A stretch of 64,000 nucleotides of DNA from an uncultured bacterium (GCA_905215155.1 CAJMPJ010000011.1:23370-87369); one strand, 5' to 3'; counted from the first letter of the stretch, positions 1 through 9,663 are shown. The notes: generated by a model not told the origin, from the letters alone. Made by a program: numbers and translations.

Positions 1-276
1 GCCTTCATTATCAATGAAGTAAAAGGTGATACCCTCGTAAACATACTGAAGAATCCCCACATACCTGCTCTGGTCCAGATAATCCATGTAGAAGTGGTTT
101 TTATAAGTCATCTGGTTTCTCAGTGGTTCATCAATACACAAATATTTGGGAATCATGACTCTTACATCAATAAACTCCTTATTGAAGTACTTGGGAAGGG
201 AACCCACCACATCTGCAAGACCTCCGGTTTTGGCAAAGGGGACTGCCTCTGATGCAACGAAAAGTATCTTCTTCAT
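1..276 (-). CDS. glgA: Glycogen synthase GlgA, N-terminal part (runs off the window)
   Basis: The minus-strand frame from the ATG at 276 is open to the window edge (92 codons). It starts MKKILFVASEAVPFAKTGGL and continues with ADVVGSLPKY, which is the ADP-glucose-binding N-terminus of bacterial starch/glycogen synthases (GT5 family; the KTGGLADV motif contacts the nucleotide sugar). The enzyme elongates alpha-1,4-glucan chains from ADP-glucose in the cytoplasm. An AGGGAGG ribosome site lies just upstream (about 283-290), and a small palindrome (301-316) sits in the 5' leader. Its C-terminal four fifths are outside the window, so intactness cannot be judged. Confidence 0.9.
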   Translation of the reverse strand, partial: MKKILFVASEAVPFAKTGGLADVVGSLPKYFNKEFIDVRVMIPKYLCIDEPLRNQMTYKNHFYMDYLDQSRYVGILQYVYEGITFYFIDNEG

Positions 277-352
277 CCAAAAACCTCCCTTATCCTTTAC
301 GCCTTTTAAGGCGGTATCTGTTATTCTATAGTATACTTCATTTTAAGAAAAT

Positions 353-371
353 AAGGAAGACTCTTTCCTTT
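353..371 (-). terminator. Weak terminator-like hairpin after spo0A
   Basis: A short stem (AAGGAA / TTCCTT, six-base loop) lies 15 bases past the spo0A stop and is followed on the minus strand by a T-rich stretch. The stem is short, so termination may be leaky and the region may also hold the glgA promoter (a TATACT -10-like hexamer lies just beyond). Confidence 0.35.
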
Positions 372-385
372 ATATTTAGGAATGT

Positions 386-1192
386 TTAGGAAAGTTTTTT
401 GTAATCCAGTCTTATTTTATCAGCAATCAAAGCTATAAATTCAGAATTTGTCGGTTTTCCTTTGCCGGTGCTTACCGTATAGCCGAACAAATCATTGATA
501 GTATCCATCTTTCCTCTGCTCCATGCTACTTCTATGGCGTGGCGGATGGCACGTTCTACACGGCTTGGTGTGGTCTGATGTTTTTTCGCAATAGAGGGGT
601 AGAGTATCTTGGTCACGGAGGTGAGCATCTCCTGATCCTGCACGGATATAACAATGGCATCCCGAAGGTACTGGTATCCTTTGATATGGGCAGGAATACC
701 AATTTCATGGAGCATCTGGGTGACATCATTTTCTAAGTTCTGCTCCATATATTCAGTTTTATTGACATAAGGCTTCACCTTTTTCATTCCCTGCAGATTA
801 GGGGCCTTTGTCTTTCTCTGTCCCACTCTTCGGACCTTATCGACGATAATTTCTTTGTTGAATGGTTTCATTATGTAATAATTTGCTCCCATACGGAACG
901 CATCTTCGGTAATATTCTCGCTTCCTGCCGCAGTTACCATAATAAACGACGGAATCTTTGCAACAGAACCATTCCCCCGAACCCGTTCCATTACCGTTAT
1001 TCCGTCCATCCTCGGCATAATTACATCCAATAAGACAACATCGGGATTTGTTTTGAGAATCATGTTATAAGCATCTTCGCCATTATCTGCTCTTCCTACA
1101 ACATGAAAATCCTCCTCTCCTTCCAGTATATCATTCAGCAGATTTAATGTCTGCAGGTTATCATCCGCAATCGCAATACTGATTTCTGACAT
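386..1192 (-). CDS. spo0A: Stage 0 sporulation protein A, master sporulation regulator
   Basis: Cytoplasmic response regulator that, when phosphorylated, switches on early sporulation genes and represses growth-phase genes. Residues 1-125 form a receiver domain with the acidic pair D10/D11, the phosphoacceptor D56 in [11 protein letters not shown] and the conserved K of MKPFNK. Residues about 150-268 are the Spo0A-specific DNA-binding domain, including [20 protein letters not shown], the recognition-helix signature. Length (268 aa) is normal for the family. The start is set by an AGGAGGAGA ribosome site 7-8 bases upstream. It follows spoIVB, the standard Firmicutes arrangement, and has its own upstream region with 0A-box-like sites, suggesting autoregulation. 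Confidence 0.98.
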   Translation of the reverse strand: MSEISIAIADDNLQTLNLLNDILEGEEDFHVVGRADNGEDAYNMILKTNPDVVLLDVIMPRMDGITVMERVRGNGSVAKIPSFIMVTAAGSENITEDAFRMGANYYIMKPFNKEIIVDKVRRVGQRKTKAPNLQGMKKVKPYVNKTEYMEQNLENDVTQMLHEIGIPAHIKGYQYLRDAIVISVQDQEMLTSVTKILYPSIAKKHQTTPSRVERAIRHAIEVAWSRGKMDTINDLFGYTVSTGKGKPTNSEFIALIADKIRLDYKKLS

Positions 1193-1560
1193 ATTGATAC
1201 TCTCCTCCTGATTCTTAGATATAAATAAAAACTAGTGTATAGCCATTATAATCTTGCCTCAGCTTTTGCCGCAATGTTATTCTATCGCATATTTCGACAA
1301 ATAAGGCTGAACGCCACCGAATTTCTGAATTTTTCTATTTTCTTTCTATGTCGAACTAAGATAAAACCTTTTTGTATATAGCTTCGTTTTCATTCCTCCA
1401 ATTTTTGACATGTTGAAATTTGATGTTCCTTGTCGGCAAAAACATTCGGTCCTTTTTTAACCTCTGATTTCTATACTACCATATTCCACTTGCAAAGAAA
1501 AGTATCCGTCAAAAGAATCATGGATAAAATCACATGCATTCCATAAAAGCCTTAGAAAGA
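1193..1560 (-). promoter_or_regulatory. spo0A upstream region with two 0A-box-like sites
   Basis: This non-coding stretch between spo0A and the spoIVB terminator has no supportable ORF. It contains two exact copies of the 0A-box core TGTCGAA: one on the minus strand at 1293-1299 (in the context TTTGTCGAAA) and one on the plus strand at 1349-1355. A near-match TGTCGGC lies around 1432-1438. Known Spo0A biology (Bacillus) makes autoregulation by phosphorylated Spo0A and a sigma-H promoter likely here; I could not place the promoter hexamers with confidence. Confidence 0.55.
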
Positions 1561-1600
1561 AAAGGACGGAATTGTAAACTCACTTACAATCCTGTCCTTT
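1561..1600 (-). terminator. Rho-independent terminator downstream of spoIVB
   Basis: A 17-base imperfect stem (1561-1577 with 1584-1600, loop six bases) begins 17 bases past the spoIVB stop. It is followed on the minus strand by a pyrimidine-rich TTTCTTTCT run. It separates spoIVB from spo0A. Confidence 0.75.
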
Positions 1601-1616
1601 TCTTTCCATATTCCAT

Positions 1617-2891
1617 TTAGTGATTCAGCATATTTTCGATGAAGATTCCGTAACCTCTTGTTGAATCCTGAATAAATACATGTGTTACTGCTCCGATGAG
1701 CTTCCCATCCTGGATAATGGGGCTTCCGGACATTCCCTGTACGATTCCTCCGGTCAGTGCCAGTAAATCCGGGTCTGTGACCTTTATAACCATACCCTTG
1801 CTTTTGTGGGTGGTGGAATAATCCACACGCTGTATTTCGATTTCATAATCCCGGATTTTTCCGGATACATCACTTCTTATATATGCCACGCCTTTTTTTA
1901 CATCCTGGCGGTATCCGATGGGTATGGCATCCTGCTTCACACCTTGTTTAAAACGGTCATTCACCGTTCCGAATATTCCTTCTTCCGTATTGGCTGTAAT
2001 GGTTCCAAGAGTAGAGCCTGGTCCGTAATAAATGATCCCGCTCATCACGCCCGGTTTGCCAAAGGTACCTTTTTCTATTCCCATAATGGCAGTTTCATAC
2101 AAAGCACCCTCTGTGATCTGTACCACGTTGCCGGTATCACTGTCGCTGATGCCATGGCCCAGAGCACCAAACTGGCCATTCATATCCACATAAGTCATAG
2201 TACCGATTCCCTGGGTATCATCGCGTACCCATACACCAAGCTTATACGTACCATCTTCTGTTTCAATGGGGTTCATCTTCACATCAATGGTTTCTCCGTT
2301 TCTTCTGACTTTTAATACCGCTTCGGAGCCTCCGATCTTGTTCAGCTCATCCATCAGGGTCTCCTTATCTTTCAGAGGAGTGCCGTTGATGGCTTCGATG
2401 TAATCTCCGGACTGCAGGATGCCAAATGCCGGTTCTGCGGTCATGCCGTCCTTTTTTGTTACATCACCGGTACCGATGACCATCACGCCGTCGGATTTTA
2501 AGTAGATTCCAATGGGTGAACCGCAGGGAACGGCATATTTGGTATCTACTACATTCACCTGAATATCTTTTAACTGAATGAAACCAAACAGTTTTAGGCC
2601 CAGCTTATAGCTTCCCTGGTTTTTGGAATAAACAGAGAAGGGCTGGTTTAATTGCAGGTGGATCTGGTCGGAAGGGATGTTGGACCCATTGTTTAACACC
2701 ACTTCCTCACTGTCCGAATGAAGGGTCACATCAAAAGGCATGGAGAAATGAAACTGTTCTTCTTCCTCTGCGACGATATTTAATTTGTCGGGAATCACCC
2801 GTTTCATATAGAACCAGGAAAATCCGATGCAAAAGATCAGGCTGATCCAGAACACCCTCACGATAAGCTTATGAATTTTGTTTTTACCCAT
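1617..2891 (-). CDS. spoIVB: SpoIVB peptidase (S55 family), sporulation signalling protease
   Basis: Serine peptidase secreted from the forespore into the intermembrane space, where it triggers pro-sigma-K processing by cleaving SpoIVFA. Visible features: one N-terminal membrane segment (about residues 10-30), a PDZ domain (about 120-210, with GIYLKSDGVMVIG and LQSGDYIEAINGTPL) and the S55 peptidase domain with GHGISDSDTG (histidine region) and the nucleophile in QGMSGSPIIQDGKLIGAVTH near the C-terminus. 424 aa is typical. The ATG follows a TAAGGAGG site. It lies directly before spo0A, as in most spore formers. Confidence 0.96.
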   Translation of the reverse strand: MGKNKIHKLIVRVFWISLIFCIGFSWFYMKRVIPDKLNIVAEEEEQFHFSMPFDVTLHSDSEEVVLNNGSNIPSDQIHLQLNQPFSVYSKNQGSYKLGLKLFGFIQLKDIQVNVVDTKYAVPCGSPIGIYLKSDGVMVIGTGDVTKKDGMTAEPAFGILQSGDYIEAINGTPLKDKETLMDELNKIGGSEAVLKVRRNGETIDVKMNPIETEDGTYKLGVWVRDDTQGIGTMTYVDMNGQFGALGHGISDSDTGNVVQITEGALYETAIMGIEKGTFGKPGVMSGIIYYGPGSTLGTITANTEEGIFGTVNDRFKQGVKQDAIPIGYRQDVKKGVAYIRSDVSGKIRDYEIEIQRVDYSTTHKSKGMVIKVTDPDLLALTGGIVQGMSGSPIIQDGKLIGAVTHVFIQDSTRGYGIFIENMLNH

Positions 2892-2942
2892 CTCACATAC
2901 CTCCTTAGAAGAATAAAGGAGACAACTTTTTGGCTCCTTTCA

Positions 2943-2949
2943 TAGTATG
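2943..2949 (-). promoter_or_regulatory. Possible sigma-F/G -10 element for spoIVB
   Basis: The minus strand reads CATACTA, the favoured -10 of forespore sigma factors, about 50 bases before the spoIVB start. The matching -35 region is poor, so this is tentative; it rests mainly on the knowledge that spoIVB is a forespore-expressed gene. Confidence 0.3.
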
Positions 2950-3007
2950 TGAGGAATCGGTAAAAACACTCTGTCATATTTTAGTTGAATTCATTTAATT
3001 ATGGGCA

Positions 3008-4666
3008 TTATTTTTTTGTGCCGGCCAGCCGTTTCATCTCTCTGGCGTTCTCTCTGACGGCTTCCGTGATCTCTGCGCCGCCGAGAAGCCTTGCCAGTTC
3101 TTCCACCATCTCCCCATCGGAAAGCGTGCGTATGGTGGTGGTGGTTTTGCCGCCGTCTGATTTTTTTAAAATTTCATAATGGGCATCTGCCATGGCTGCG
3201 ATCTGGGGCAGATGGGTGATCAAAATGACCTGATGGTTTTCCGCTATATAGGAAAGTTTTTCAGAAACCTTCTGAGCCGTCCGTCCGCTGATTCCCGTAT
3301 CAATTTCATCGAAAATCAGAGTAGGGATGTCGTCGGAATCTGCAAGGACCGTTTTGATGGCCAGCATGATCCTGGACATCTCACCGCCGGAAGCGACTGC
3401 TCCTAACGGCTTTGGTGCTTCTCCAGGATTGGTGGAGATGACAAACTCCGCTTCATCATACCCGGCAGCCGTGTAATGATCCAGCTTTTTAAATTCCATA
3501 GAAAATTCTACATCAATAAAATTCAAATCTTTTAAACCGTCTTTGATTTTTTTCGTCAGCTCTTTTGCGGTTTCTTTTCTCATATAAGATAATTGTCCGC
3601 ATAATACGTCCAGTTTATCCTCGATTTCCTGGATTTCCTTCTCTGTCTTCTGTTTTAATGTATCATAATCCTCCAGTTCACTGAGCCGGTTCCGTTTTTC
3701 TTCCAGATTTGCAAAAATCTGTTCCAAGCTCTTGCCGTACTTGGCTTCCAGGTTATGGATCAGATCAAGTCTTTCCTCCAGCTGCCTGTATTCTTCTTCA
3801 TCAAATGACATATCATCCATATAAGAAGCGATCTCATGGTTGATATCATTTAAAATAGAATCCGCATCAAAAAGCTGGTCTCTTATTACAGAGATCCTTT
3901 CATCATAGGAAGCAACGGATTCAATTTCTTTTAACGCTCGTCCGATCAGGTCCGTATTGACTGCAGTGTAGGCAGAGGACAGACTTTCAGTTATTTTTTT
4001 TCCATGAAGATAACGGCGGTATCTGGAGGAAAGTTCTTCCTCCTCGCCTTCTTTTAACTGGGCATTCTCGATTTCTTCAATCTCGTAGCGGATAAAGTCC
4101 ATTTCCCTGAGTCTGGTCTCTTCATCAAGAGCGAAGGATGAAAGACGTTCCTTTAACTGGTTATATTCCCGGTAAGTGCTCGCAATATTCTCTTTTAGGT
4201 CATGGGACTTTTTTTCCTGATAGCGGTCCAGGATTTCAAGATGTTTTGATTTGTAGAGTAAAGACTGGTGTTCATGCTGTCCATGGATATCAATGAGAAG
4301 GCCGGTGATATCCCGCAGCTTTCCTGCAGTCACCGTTTCATCGTTAATTTTGCTGAGACTTCTTGAGGGCATGATTTTTTTTGAAATGATTACCGTTCCG
4401 TCCCCGTCCGGCTGGACATCATATTCCTTTAACAGACGGAGCTTCTCCGGGTCGCTGACCGTAAAGATCAGCTCAATATAGGCATAATCTGCCCCTTTTC
4501 TGATGATATCTTTGGGTACCTTGCCGCCAAGGGCAATGGTGACCGAGCCGATGATTATGGACTTTCCGGCTCCTGTTTCTCCGGTCAGGACATTCAATCC
4601 TTCTTTAAACTCCACATCGGCTTTTTCGATCAGGGCTAAATTTTTTACGTGTAATTCTGAAAGCAT
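3008..4666 (-). CDS. recN: DNA repair protein RecN
   Basis: SMC-like ATPase acting early in double-strand-break repair. Seen: Walker A GETGAGKS at residues 29-36, long coiled-coil segments in the middle (about 155-390), an ABC signature ASGGEMSRIMLAIK and Walker B LIFDEIDTGISG near residues 445-485. Length 552 aa fits the family. AAAGGAGG precedes the ATG and overlaps the argR stop region, so the pair is almost certainly co-transcribed and coupled. The argR-recN linkage is conserved in Firmicutes. Confidence 0.97.
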   Translation of the reverse strand: MLSELHVKNLALIEKADVEFKEGLNVLTGETGAGKSIIIGSVTIALGGKVPKDIIRKGADYAYIELIFTVSDPEKLRLLKEYDVQPDGDGTVIISKKIMPSRSLSKINDETVTAGKLRDITGLLIDIHGQHEHQSLLYKSKHLEILDRYQEKKSHDLKENIASTYREYNQLKERLSSFALDEETRLREMDFIRYEIEEIENAQLKEGEEEELSSRYRRYLHGKKITESLSSAYTAVNTDLIGRALKEIESVASYDERISVIRDQLFDADSILNDINHEIASYMDDMSFDEEEYRQLEERLDLIHNLEAKYGKSLEQIFANLEEKRNRLSELEDYDTLKQKTEKEIQEIEDKLDVLCGQLSYMRKETAKELTKKIKDGLKDLNFIDVEFSMEFKKLDHYTAAGYDEAEFVISTNPGEAPKPLGAVASGGEMSRIMLAIKTVLADSDDIPTLIFDEIDTGISGRTAQKVSEKLSYIAENHQVILITHLPQIAAMADAHYEILKKSDGGKTTTTIRTLSDGEMVEELARLLGGAEITEAVRENAREMKRLAGTKK

Positions 4667-4678
4667 GGTGCGCCTCCT

Positions 4679-5128
4679 TTATCCCGTAATGAGTTTTTTT
4701 AGTTTTTCCATCATAAGTATGGTATCATCTGTAGTCCGTATGGCACACATAATGGTATCATCTCCTGCAATACAGCCCACCATCTCATTAAAATGAAGGG
4801 CATCCAGAGCTGCAGCCACCGCCATAGCCATGCCGGAAACAGTCTTAATGACCAGAATGTTTTGAGCCATATCCATTGATAAATAGCCATCCTTTAAAAT
4901 CCGTATGTATTTATCACTGAAAGAGCCTTGGCTTTGAAGCACCATATAGCGCTGTTTTCCCGATTCAGCCGGAACCTTAGTCAATTTCAGTTCCCTGATG
5001 TCTCTGGATACGGTAGCCTGGGTGACCGCAAAACCGGCCTTATTCAAATAATCTGCCAGCTCTTCCTGGGTTTCGATCTCAAATTTTCCGATGAGTTCCA
5101 CAATTTTGCTGTGTCGTTCCAGTTTCAT
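4679..5128 (-). CDS. argR: Arginine repressor ArgR/AhrC
   Basis: Hexameric arginine-sensing transcription factor. The N-terminal half (about 1-70) is a winged helix (EELADYLNKAGFAVTQATVS, with the DNA-contacting VTQATVSRDI); the C-terminal half has the arginine-binding/oligomerisation core VGCIAGDDTIMCAIR around residues 116-131. 149 aa is the normal size. AAGGAGGAATCATA precedes the ATG. Likely target inside this window: the argC-argD operon and argG at 34.6-41 kb, where candidate operator sites are noted. Confidence 0.96.
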   Translation of the reverse strand: MKLERHSKIVELIGKFEIETQEELADYLNKAGFAVTQATVSRDIRELKLTKVPAESGKQRYMVLQSQGSFSDKYIRILKDGYLSMDMAQNILVIKTVSGMAMAVAAALDALHFNEMVGCIAGDDTIMCAIRTTDDTILMMEKLKKLITG

Positions 5129-5140
5129 TATGATTCCTCC

Positions 5141-5998
5141 TTATATACCGGTCATTTTATTGCGCAGGTTATCCAAAAATGATATGTTTTTCAGCTTCAC
5201 CAAAATGGTTTTTATCTCGGACCGTCCGATCTCAATGATATCGCCTGGATATAACCTGATTTGTGTATCTCCGTCAAACACCGCTGCCTGGCATATCTCA
5301 TCCTGCCCCAACATCTCCACCTGTATGCAGTCATCGGAGGACAGCACAATGCTTCTGGTTCCTAATACGTGGGAGCAGATGGGAGTCAGTGCCACCATCT
5401 TTGAATCCGGCACAAGAATAGGACCTCCGGCAGAGAGATTGTATGCGGTAGAACCGGTAGGTGTTGCAGCAATGAGTCCGTCTGCGCGATACTCATTAAA
5501 GTATTCTCCGTTTACATAAACTTTGAATTTAAGTACTTTTAAATGCTCGTTTCGGATGATGACGATTTCATTTAGAGCAATGTCACAAAAGATGGGTTCT
5601 CCCCTCCGGCGGACGGTTCCATCAAGCATCATCCGCTCCTCCAGCTTATAATCTCCGGATATCAGGGCGGAAAGTGCCTGGTCCATCTCTTCCGAGCGGG
5701 ATATCTGTGTCAAGTAGCCCAAAGTACCACGGTTGATCCCCAGTATGGGGATATTGCGGCCTGCTAAGTCTCTGGCGGCCTGGATTAAGGTGCCGTCACC
5801 TCCAAGAGTGATGATGCAATCTGTATTTTCGGGAACCACGGAGGAATCCGTATAGTGGCTGCCCGGCTGGTTTTCTTTTTTATCGCTCTTTCCGATGACA
5901 CAATCGGCCCCGTGACCGGCCAGATACCGGCAAATCGCTTCGGAAGTTTCTCTGGCACCTTCTTTATCCGGATTCATGACTACATAAAAATGTCTCAT
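5141..5998 (-). CDS. nadK: NAD kinase
   Basis: Phosphorylates NAD to NADP. The diacylglycerol-kinase-type fold is recognised by LGGDGT (residues 65-70), the ATP/NAD-binding NE of ALNEIVI and the second glycine-rich element TPTGSTAYNLSAGGP in the C-terminal half. 285 aa, typical. It sits 12 bases upstream of argR in the nusB-recN block, the usual place in clostridia. Confidence 0.96.
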   Translation of the reverse strand: MRHFYVVMNPDKEGARETSEAICRYLAGHGADCVIGKSDKKENQPGSHYTDSSVVPENTDCIITLGGDGTLIQAARDLAGRNIPILGINRGTLGYLTQISRSEEMDQALSALISGDYKLEERMMLDGTVRRRGEPIFCDIALNEIVIIRNEHLKVLKFKVYVNGEYFNEYRADGLIAATPTGSTAYNLSAGGPILVPDSKMVALTPICSHVLGTRSIVLSSDDCIQVEMLGQDEICQAAVFDGDTQIRLYPGDIIEIGRSEIKTILVKLKNISFLDNLRNKMTGI

Positions 5999-6009
5999 AA
6001 TATAACTCC

Positions 6010-6825
6010 TTACCTGCCTTCACTCAGCTTGGCATGAGCCTCACTCACGATCCGTTTTGGATCTACGAATATTTCCGGCCGTTCTTCGTCTGACCGGCAG
6101 TTTTTTAAATGAAGTAAATATTCAATATTTCCTTCCGGTCCCTTGATGGGGGAATATTCCAGATGAAGCACTGAAAATCCAAGATCAGACGCATGGGAAA
6201 TCACCGCTTCAATGACCTCTAAGTGAACGGATTTTTCTCTGACAACGCCCTTTTTTCCAACCTTTTCCCGTCCTGCTTCAAACTGGGGCTTGATCAGGCA
6301 GACCACCTCTCCATCTTCCGTAAGCAGATTTTTCACGGGTCCCAGTACTTTTGATAAGGAAATAAAGGAAACATCAATGGAGGAAAAAGCGATCTTATCT
6401 CCAAGGTCCTCCGGCGTCACATACCGGATGTTGGTCTTTTCCATGCAGACCACCCGCTCATCTTCCCGGAGTTTCCAGGCTAGCTGGCCATGGCCCACAT
6501 CCACTGCGTACACCTTTACAGCACCGTTTTGCAGCATGCAGTCGGTAAATCCGCCGGTGGATGAGCCTACATCCATGCAGACCTTTCCTTCCAGAGTCAC
6601 GTCAAAATGAGTCATGGCTTTTTCTAATTTTAAGCCGCCGCGGCTTACATACTTTAACGTATTTCCTCTCACTTCAATGACAGAAGTATCTGCAAAAGAA
6701 GTACCTGCTTTGTCTTCTTTTTCCCCGTCAACGTATACGATTCCGGACATGATGATGGCTTTGGCCTTTTCTCTGGACTCTGCCAGCCCCTGCTTTACTA
6801 AAAGCACATCTAGTCGTTCTTTCAT
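6010..6825 (-). CDS. tlyA: TlyA family rRNA 2'-O-methyltransferase
   Basis: S4 RNA-binding domain at residues about 3-60 (RLDVLLVKQGLAESREKAKA) followed by an RrmJ-fold methyltransferase with the SAM-binding VGSSTGGFTDCML (about 86-98). TlyA proteins methylate cytidines of 16S and/or 23S rRNA; some members are also called hemolysin A, though the methyltransferase role is better supported. 271 aa, full length. The ATG overlaps the dxs stop by four bases (ATGA), indicating translational coupling. Confidence 0.93.
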   Translation of the reverse strand: MKERLDVLLVKQGLAESREKAKAIIMSGIVYVDGEKEDKAGTSFADTSVIEVRGNTLKYVSRGGLKLEKAMTHFDVTLEGKVCMDVGSSTGGFTDCMLQNGAVKVYAVDVGHGQLAWKLREDERVVCMEKTNIRYVTPEDLGDKIAFSSIDVSFISLSKVLGPVKNLLTEDGEVVCLIKPQFEAGREKVGKKGVVREKSVHLEVIEAVISHASDLGFSVLHLEYSPIKGPEGNIEYLLHLKNCRSDEERPEIFVDPKRIVSEAHAKLSEGR

Positions 6826-8747
6826 TCCTTACTCTCTTCCATGCTTTGTCTTTGTGATTTTTTCCATTCTGCATTCTGGCGTTCCAGATCCAGATATTCC
6901 TTTTTCATGCGCCAGATTACAGAATCGCTGTCAATCCCCAGCCCTTTTCTTAATAGAGATACGTTGCCGTGTTCCACATAGGAGTCCGGCAAAGCGATAT
7001 TTATGACTTTTACCTGGGGATAATGCTCGTGAATATAGTTTGTGATTGCAAGGCCATAGCCTCCCTGAAGAACATTCTCTTCCATGGTGACGATGAGCCA
7101 GTGATTTTTTGCCAGGCGGTCCACCAGTTCCTGATCAAAGGGCTTGATAAACCGGCCATTGGCCAGAGTACAGTTCCAGCCCTCCGCCTTCAGCTTCTGC
7201 CTTACGTGTTCTCCCGTACTCACCATACTTCCGACGGCCAGAAGGGCGATGTCTTTTTCTTCATAGATCATCTCTCCCTTTCCATGCCGGATGGGAGCAC
7301 GGAATTCTTTTAACCCCTGATAAGCCTCTCCTCGGGGATAGCGTACTGCAATGGGACCGCCATAGGACATGGCATACTCCATTCCATCAATCAGCTCCCA
7401 TAAGTTCTTGGGTGCAAACACACTCATATTGGGAATAGCGGATAAAAAGGAATAATCAAAGATGCCCTGATGGGTCTCTCCATCACTTCCCACCAGACCG
7501 GCCCGGTCTACCGCAAAGACGACGGGCAGATTCTGGATGCAGACATCATGGAGTACCTGGTCAAATCCACGCTGTAAGAAGGAGGAATACACCGCCACAA
7601 CGGGCTTGAGACCTCCGGCTGCCATTCCTGCCGCAGACGTGACCGCATGCTGTTCTGCGATTCCCACATCAAAAAAGCGGTCCGGGTACTTTTGGGAAAA
7701 ACGCTTTAAGCCGGTTCCGTCAGGCATGGCCGCGGTTACCGCCACAATCTTTTTATCGGTCTTAGCCAGGCGGCAGATGGTTTTGGAAAACACATCGGTA
7801 TAGCTGGGGTTCTTCTTAGCCTTTTTGGGTTCTCCTGTCAGAATGTCAAAGGGTTCCACTCCATGAAATCTGGATGGATTTTTCTCCGCCGGAGCATATC
7901 CTTTTCCCTTCTTTGTGATCACATGAACCAGAACCGTATGATCTAATTTCTTGGCTTCCCGCAACGCTCTGGAAAGTGCCTTTACATTATGGCCGTCCAC
8001 CGGACCCAAATAAGTGATCCCCATGTTCTCAAAGAGCATTCCAGGGATCAAGAGCTGCTTGATGCCGTTCTTTGTCCGGCTGATCTTTTCAATGAGGGAA
8101 TCTCCCACAACAGGGATTCTGGAAAGCACATTGGTGACGTACTTTTTTAGATCCAGGTATCCGGCTCCGGTACGGATGCCGCTTAAATAAGCGGACATTC
8201 CTCCCACATTCTCAGAGATGGACATATTATTATCATTGAGTATGATTATAAAATTCCGTTCCATTCTCGCCGCATTATTCAAAGCCTCATAAGCCATACC
8301 GCCGGTGAGCGCACCGTCTCCGATGACGGAAACTACATAATGGTCCTGCCCCAGCACATCTCTTGCCTGGGCAAGGCCAAGGCCGGCGGATATCGATGTA
8401 GAGCTGTGTCCCGTATTAAAGGCGTCACAGGGGCTTTCTTCCCTTTTGGGAAAGCCGCTCATGCCTCCGAACTGGCGAAGCTCATTAAATGCCGCCTTTC
8501 TCCCGCTCAATATCTTATGGGTATAGGACTGATGGCCCACATCCCAGACGACCTTATCCTTGGGAAGATCAAAAGCCAGATAAATGGCGATGGTCAGTTC
8601 CACCACGCCTAAATTAGAAGCCAGATGACCTCCAATATTGCTTATCTTTTCCAATAAAAAATCCCGGATTTCCTGGCTAAGGATATCAAGCTCCTGCTTA
8701 TCCAGTTTTTTGATGTCTTCTGGTCCGTTTATTAATTCCAATATCAT
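6822..8747 (-). CDS. dxs: 1-deoxy-D-xylulose-5-phosphate synthase
   Basis: First enzyme of the MEP isoprenoid pathway: condenses pyruvate and glyceraldehyde 3-phosphate using thiamine diphosphate. Evidence: N-terminal VWDVGHQSYTHKILSGR, the TPP/Mg motif GDGALTGGMAYEALNNA, and the transketolase pyrimidine-domain signature DRAGLVGSDGETHQG. 641 aa with a C-terminal transketolase domain; complete. Placed between ispA and tlyA as in other Clostridia, giving a local supply line for prenyl precursors. The ATG lies 17 bases after the ispA stop. Confidence 0.97.
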   Translation of the reverse strand: MILELINGPEDIKKLDKQELDILSQEIRDFLLEKISNIGGHLASNLGVVELTIAIYLAFDLPKDKVVWDVGHQSYTHKILSGRKAAFNELRQFGGMSGFPKREESPCDAFNTGHSSTSISAGLGLAQARDVLGQDHYVVSVIGDGALTGGMAYEALNNAARMERNFIIILNDNNMSISENVGGMSAYLSGIRTGAGYLDLKKYVTNVLSRIPVVGDSLIEKISRTKNGIKQLLIPGMLFENMGITYLGPVDGHNVKALSRALREAKKLDHTVLVHVITKKGKGYAPAEKNPSRFHGVEPFDILTGEPKKAKKNPSYTDVFSKTICRLAKTDKKIVAVTAAMPDGTGLKRFSQKYPDRFFDVGIAEQHAVTSAAGMAAGGLKPVVAVYSSFLQRGFDQVLHDVCIQNLPVVFAVDRAGLVGSDGETHQGIFDYSFLSAIPNMSVFAPKNLWELIDGMEYAMSYGGPIAVRYPRGEAYQGLKEFRAPIRHGKGEMIYEEKDIALLAVGSMVSTGEHVRQKLKAEGWNCTLANGRFIKPFDQELVDRLAKNHWLIVTMEENVLQGGYGLAITNYIHEHYPQVKVINIALPDSYVEHGNVSLLRKGLGIDSDSVIWRMKKEYLDLERQNAEWKKSQRQSMEESKE

Positions 8748-8763
8748 ATTCTAATCAGATCCT

Positions 8764-9663
8764 TTATCTTTTCCGGTTCACCAGCATACGGATCAATTCT
8801 TCCAGAAATTCATTGGTTCCCGGAAGTTCTTGAAGACAGGCTACTGCCTCTTCCGACATGATCTCCACATCCTGCTTTGCCTTTGTCATGCCATGTAATG
8901 ACACGTAGGTGGTTTTATGGTTCTTTTCATCGCTTAACACCGGTTTCCCAAGAACTTCGTCACTGCTGGTCAGATCGAGGATATCATCCTGGATCTGAAA
9001 AGCCATGCCAACCAGCAAAGCCATCTTTTCCACCAATTTTAACTGTTCTTCCTCTGCCCCCCCTAAGATCGCTCCAATCATCATGGAGGCCTCTAAAAGG
9101 GCACCTGTTTTCAATCGGTAAATGAAGTCCAGTTTTTCCTCGGGAATGGGTTTTCCTGCAAGTTCCACATCAACGGTCTGTCCGCCAATCATACCAAAAA
9201 TACCTGTCTTTTCTGCCAGAAGCCCCATACAGCGGGCAACCCGGTCCGGCCGGTCCGTCAGGGAAAGGGCTTTTGCTGCCGTTTCCATGGCATAAATCAA
9301 AAGGCCGTCTCCAGCCAGAACCGCCATATCATACCCAAACTTGACCCATGCCGTGGGAAGTCCCCGGCGCAGGGTGTCATTATCCATGCAGGGAAGGTCA
9401 TCGTGGATGAGAGAGGAGGTGTGGATCATCTCGATTGCAGCCATAAACGGCTCGATCTCTTTCCCTTTTCCACCGAACAAGCGGTAGGTTTCTTCCATCA
9501 GCATGGGGCGGAGTCTCTTTCCGCCCGCACGGACACTGTAATCCATTGCCTCCAGCACTGTTTTCTGATAGCCGTCCACCGAGGGCATGTATGCTTCCAC
9601 TACCTGCCGGACTTCTTGTGTCCGGGCAGATAACATCTCTTTAAAGTTCACGATCTTCACCAT
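8764..9663 (-). CDS. ispA: Polyprenyl synthetase, farnesyl/geranylgeranyl diphosphate synthase
   Basis: Trans-prenyltransferase building short-chain prenyl diphosphates from IPP and DMAPP. First aspartate-rich motif DDLPCMDND at residues 88-96 and second DDILDLTSS at about 230-238, with GGKRLRP at 47-53. 299 aa fits FPP synthase. Its 5' end overlaps xseB by 23 bases, so the two are translated from one message. Exact chain length of the product cannot be read from the sequence. Confidence 0.94.
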   Translation of the reverse strand: MVKIVNFKEMLSARTQEVRQVVEAYMPSVDGYQKTVLEAMDYSVRAGGKRLRPMLMEETYRLFGGKGKEIEPFMAAIEMIHTSSLIHDDLPCMDNDTLRRGLPTAWVKFGYDMAVLAGDGLLIYAMETAAKALSLTDRPDRVARCMGLLAEKTGIFGMIGGQTVDVELAGKPIPEEKLDFIYRLKTGALLEASMMIGAILGGAEEEQLKLVEKMALLVGMAFQIQDDILDLTSSDEVLGKPVLSDEKNHKTTYVSLHGMTKAKQDVEIMSEEAVACLQELPGTNEFLEELIRMLVNRKR

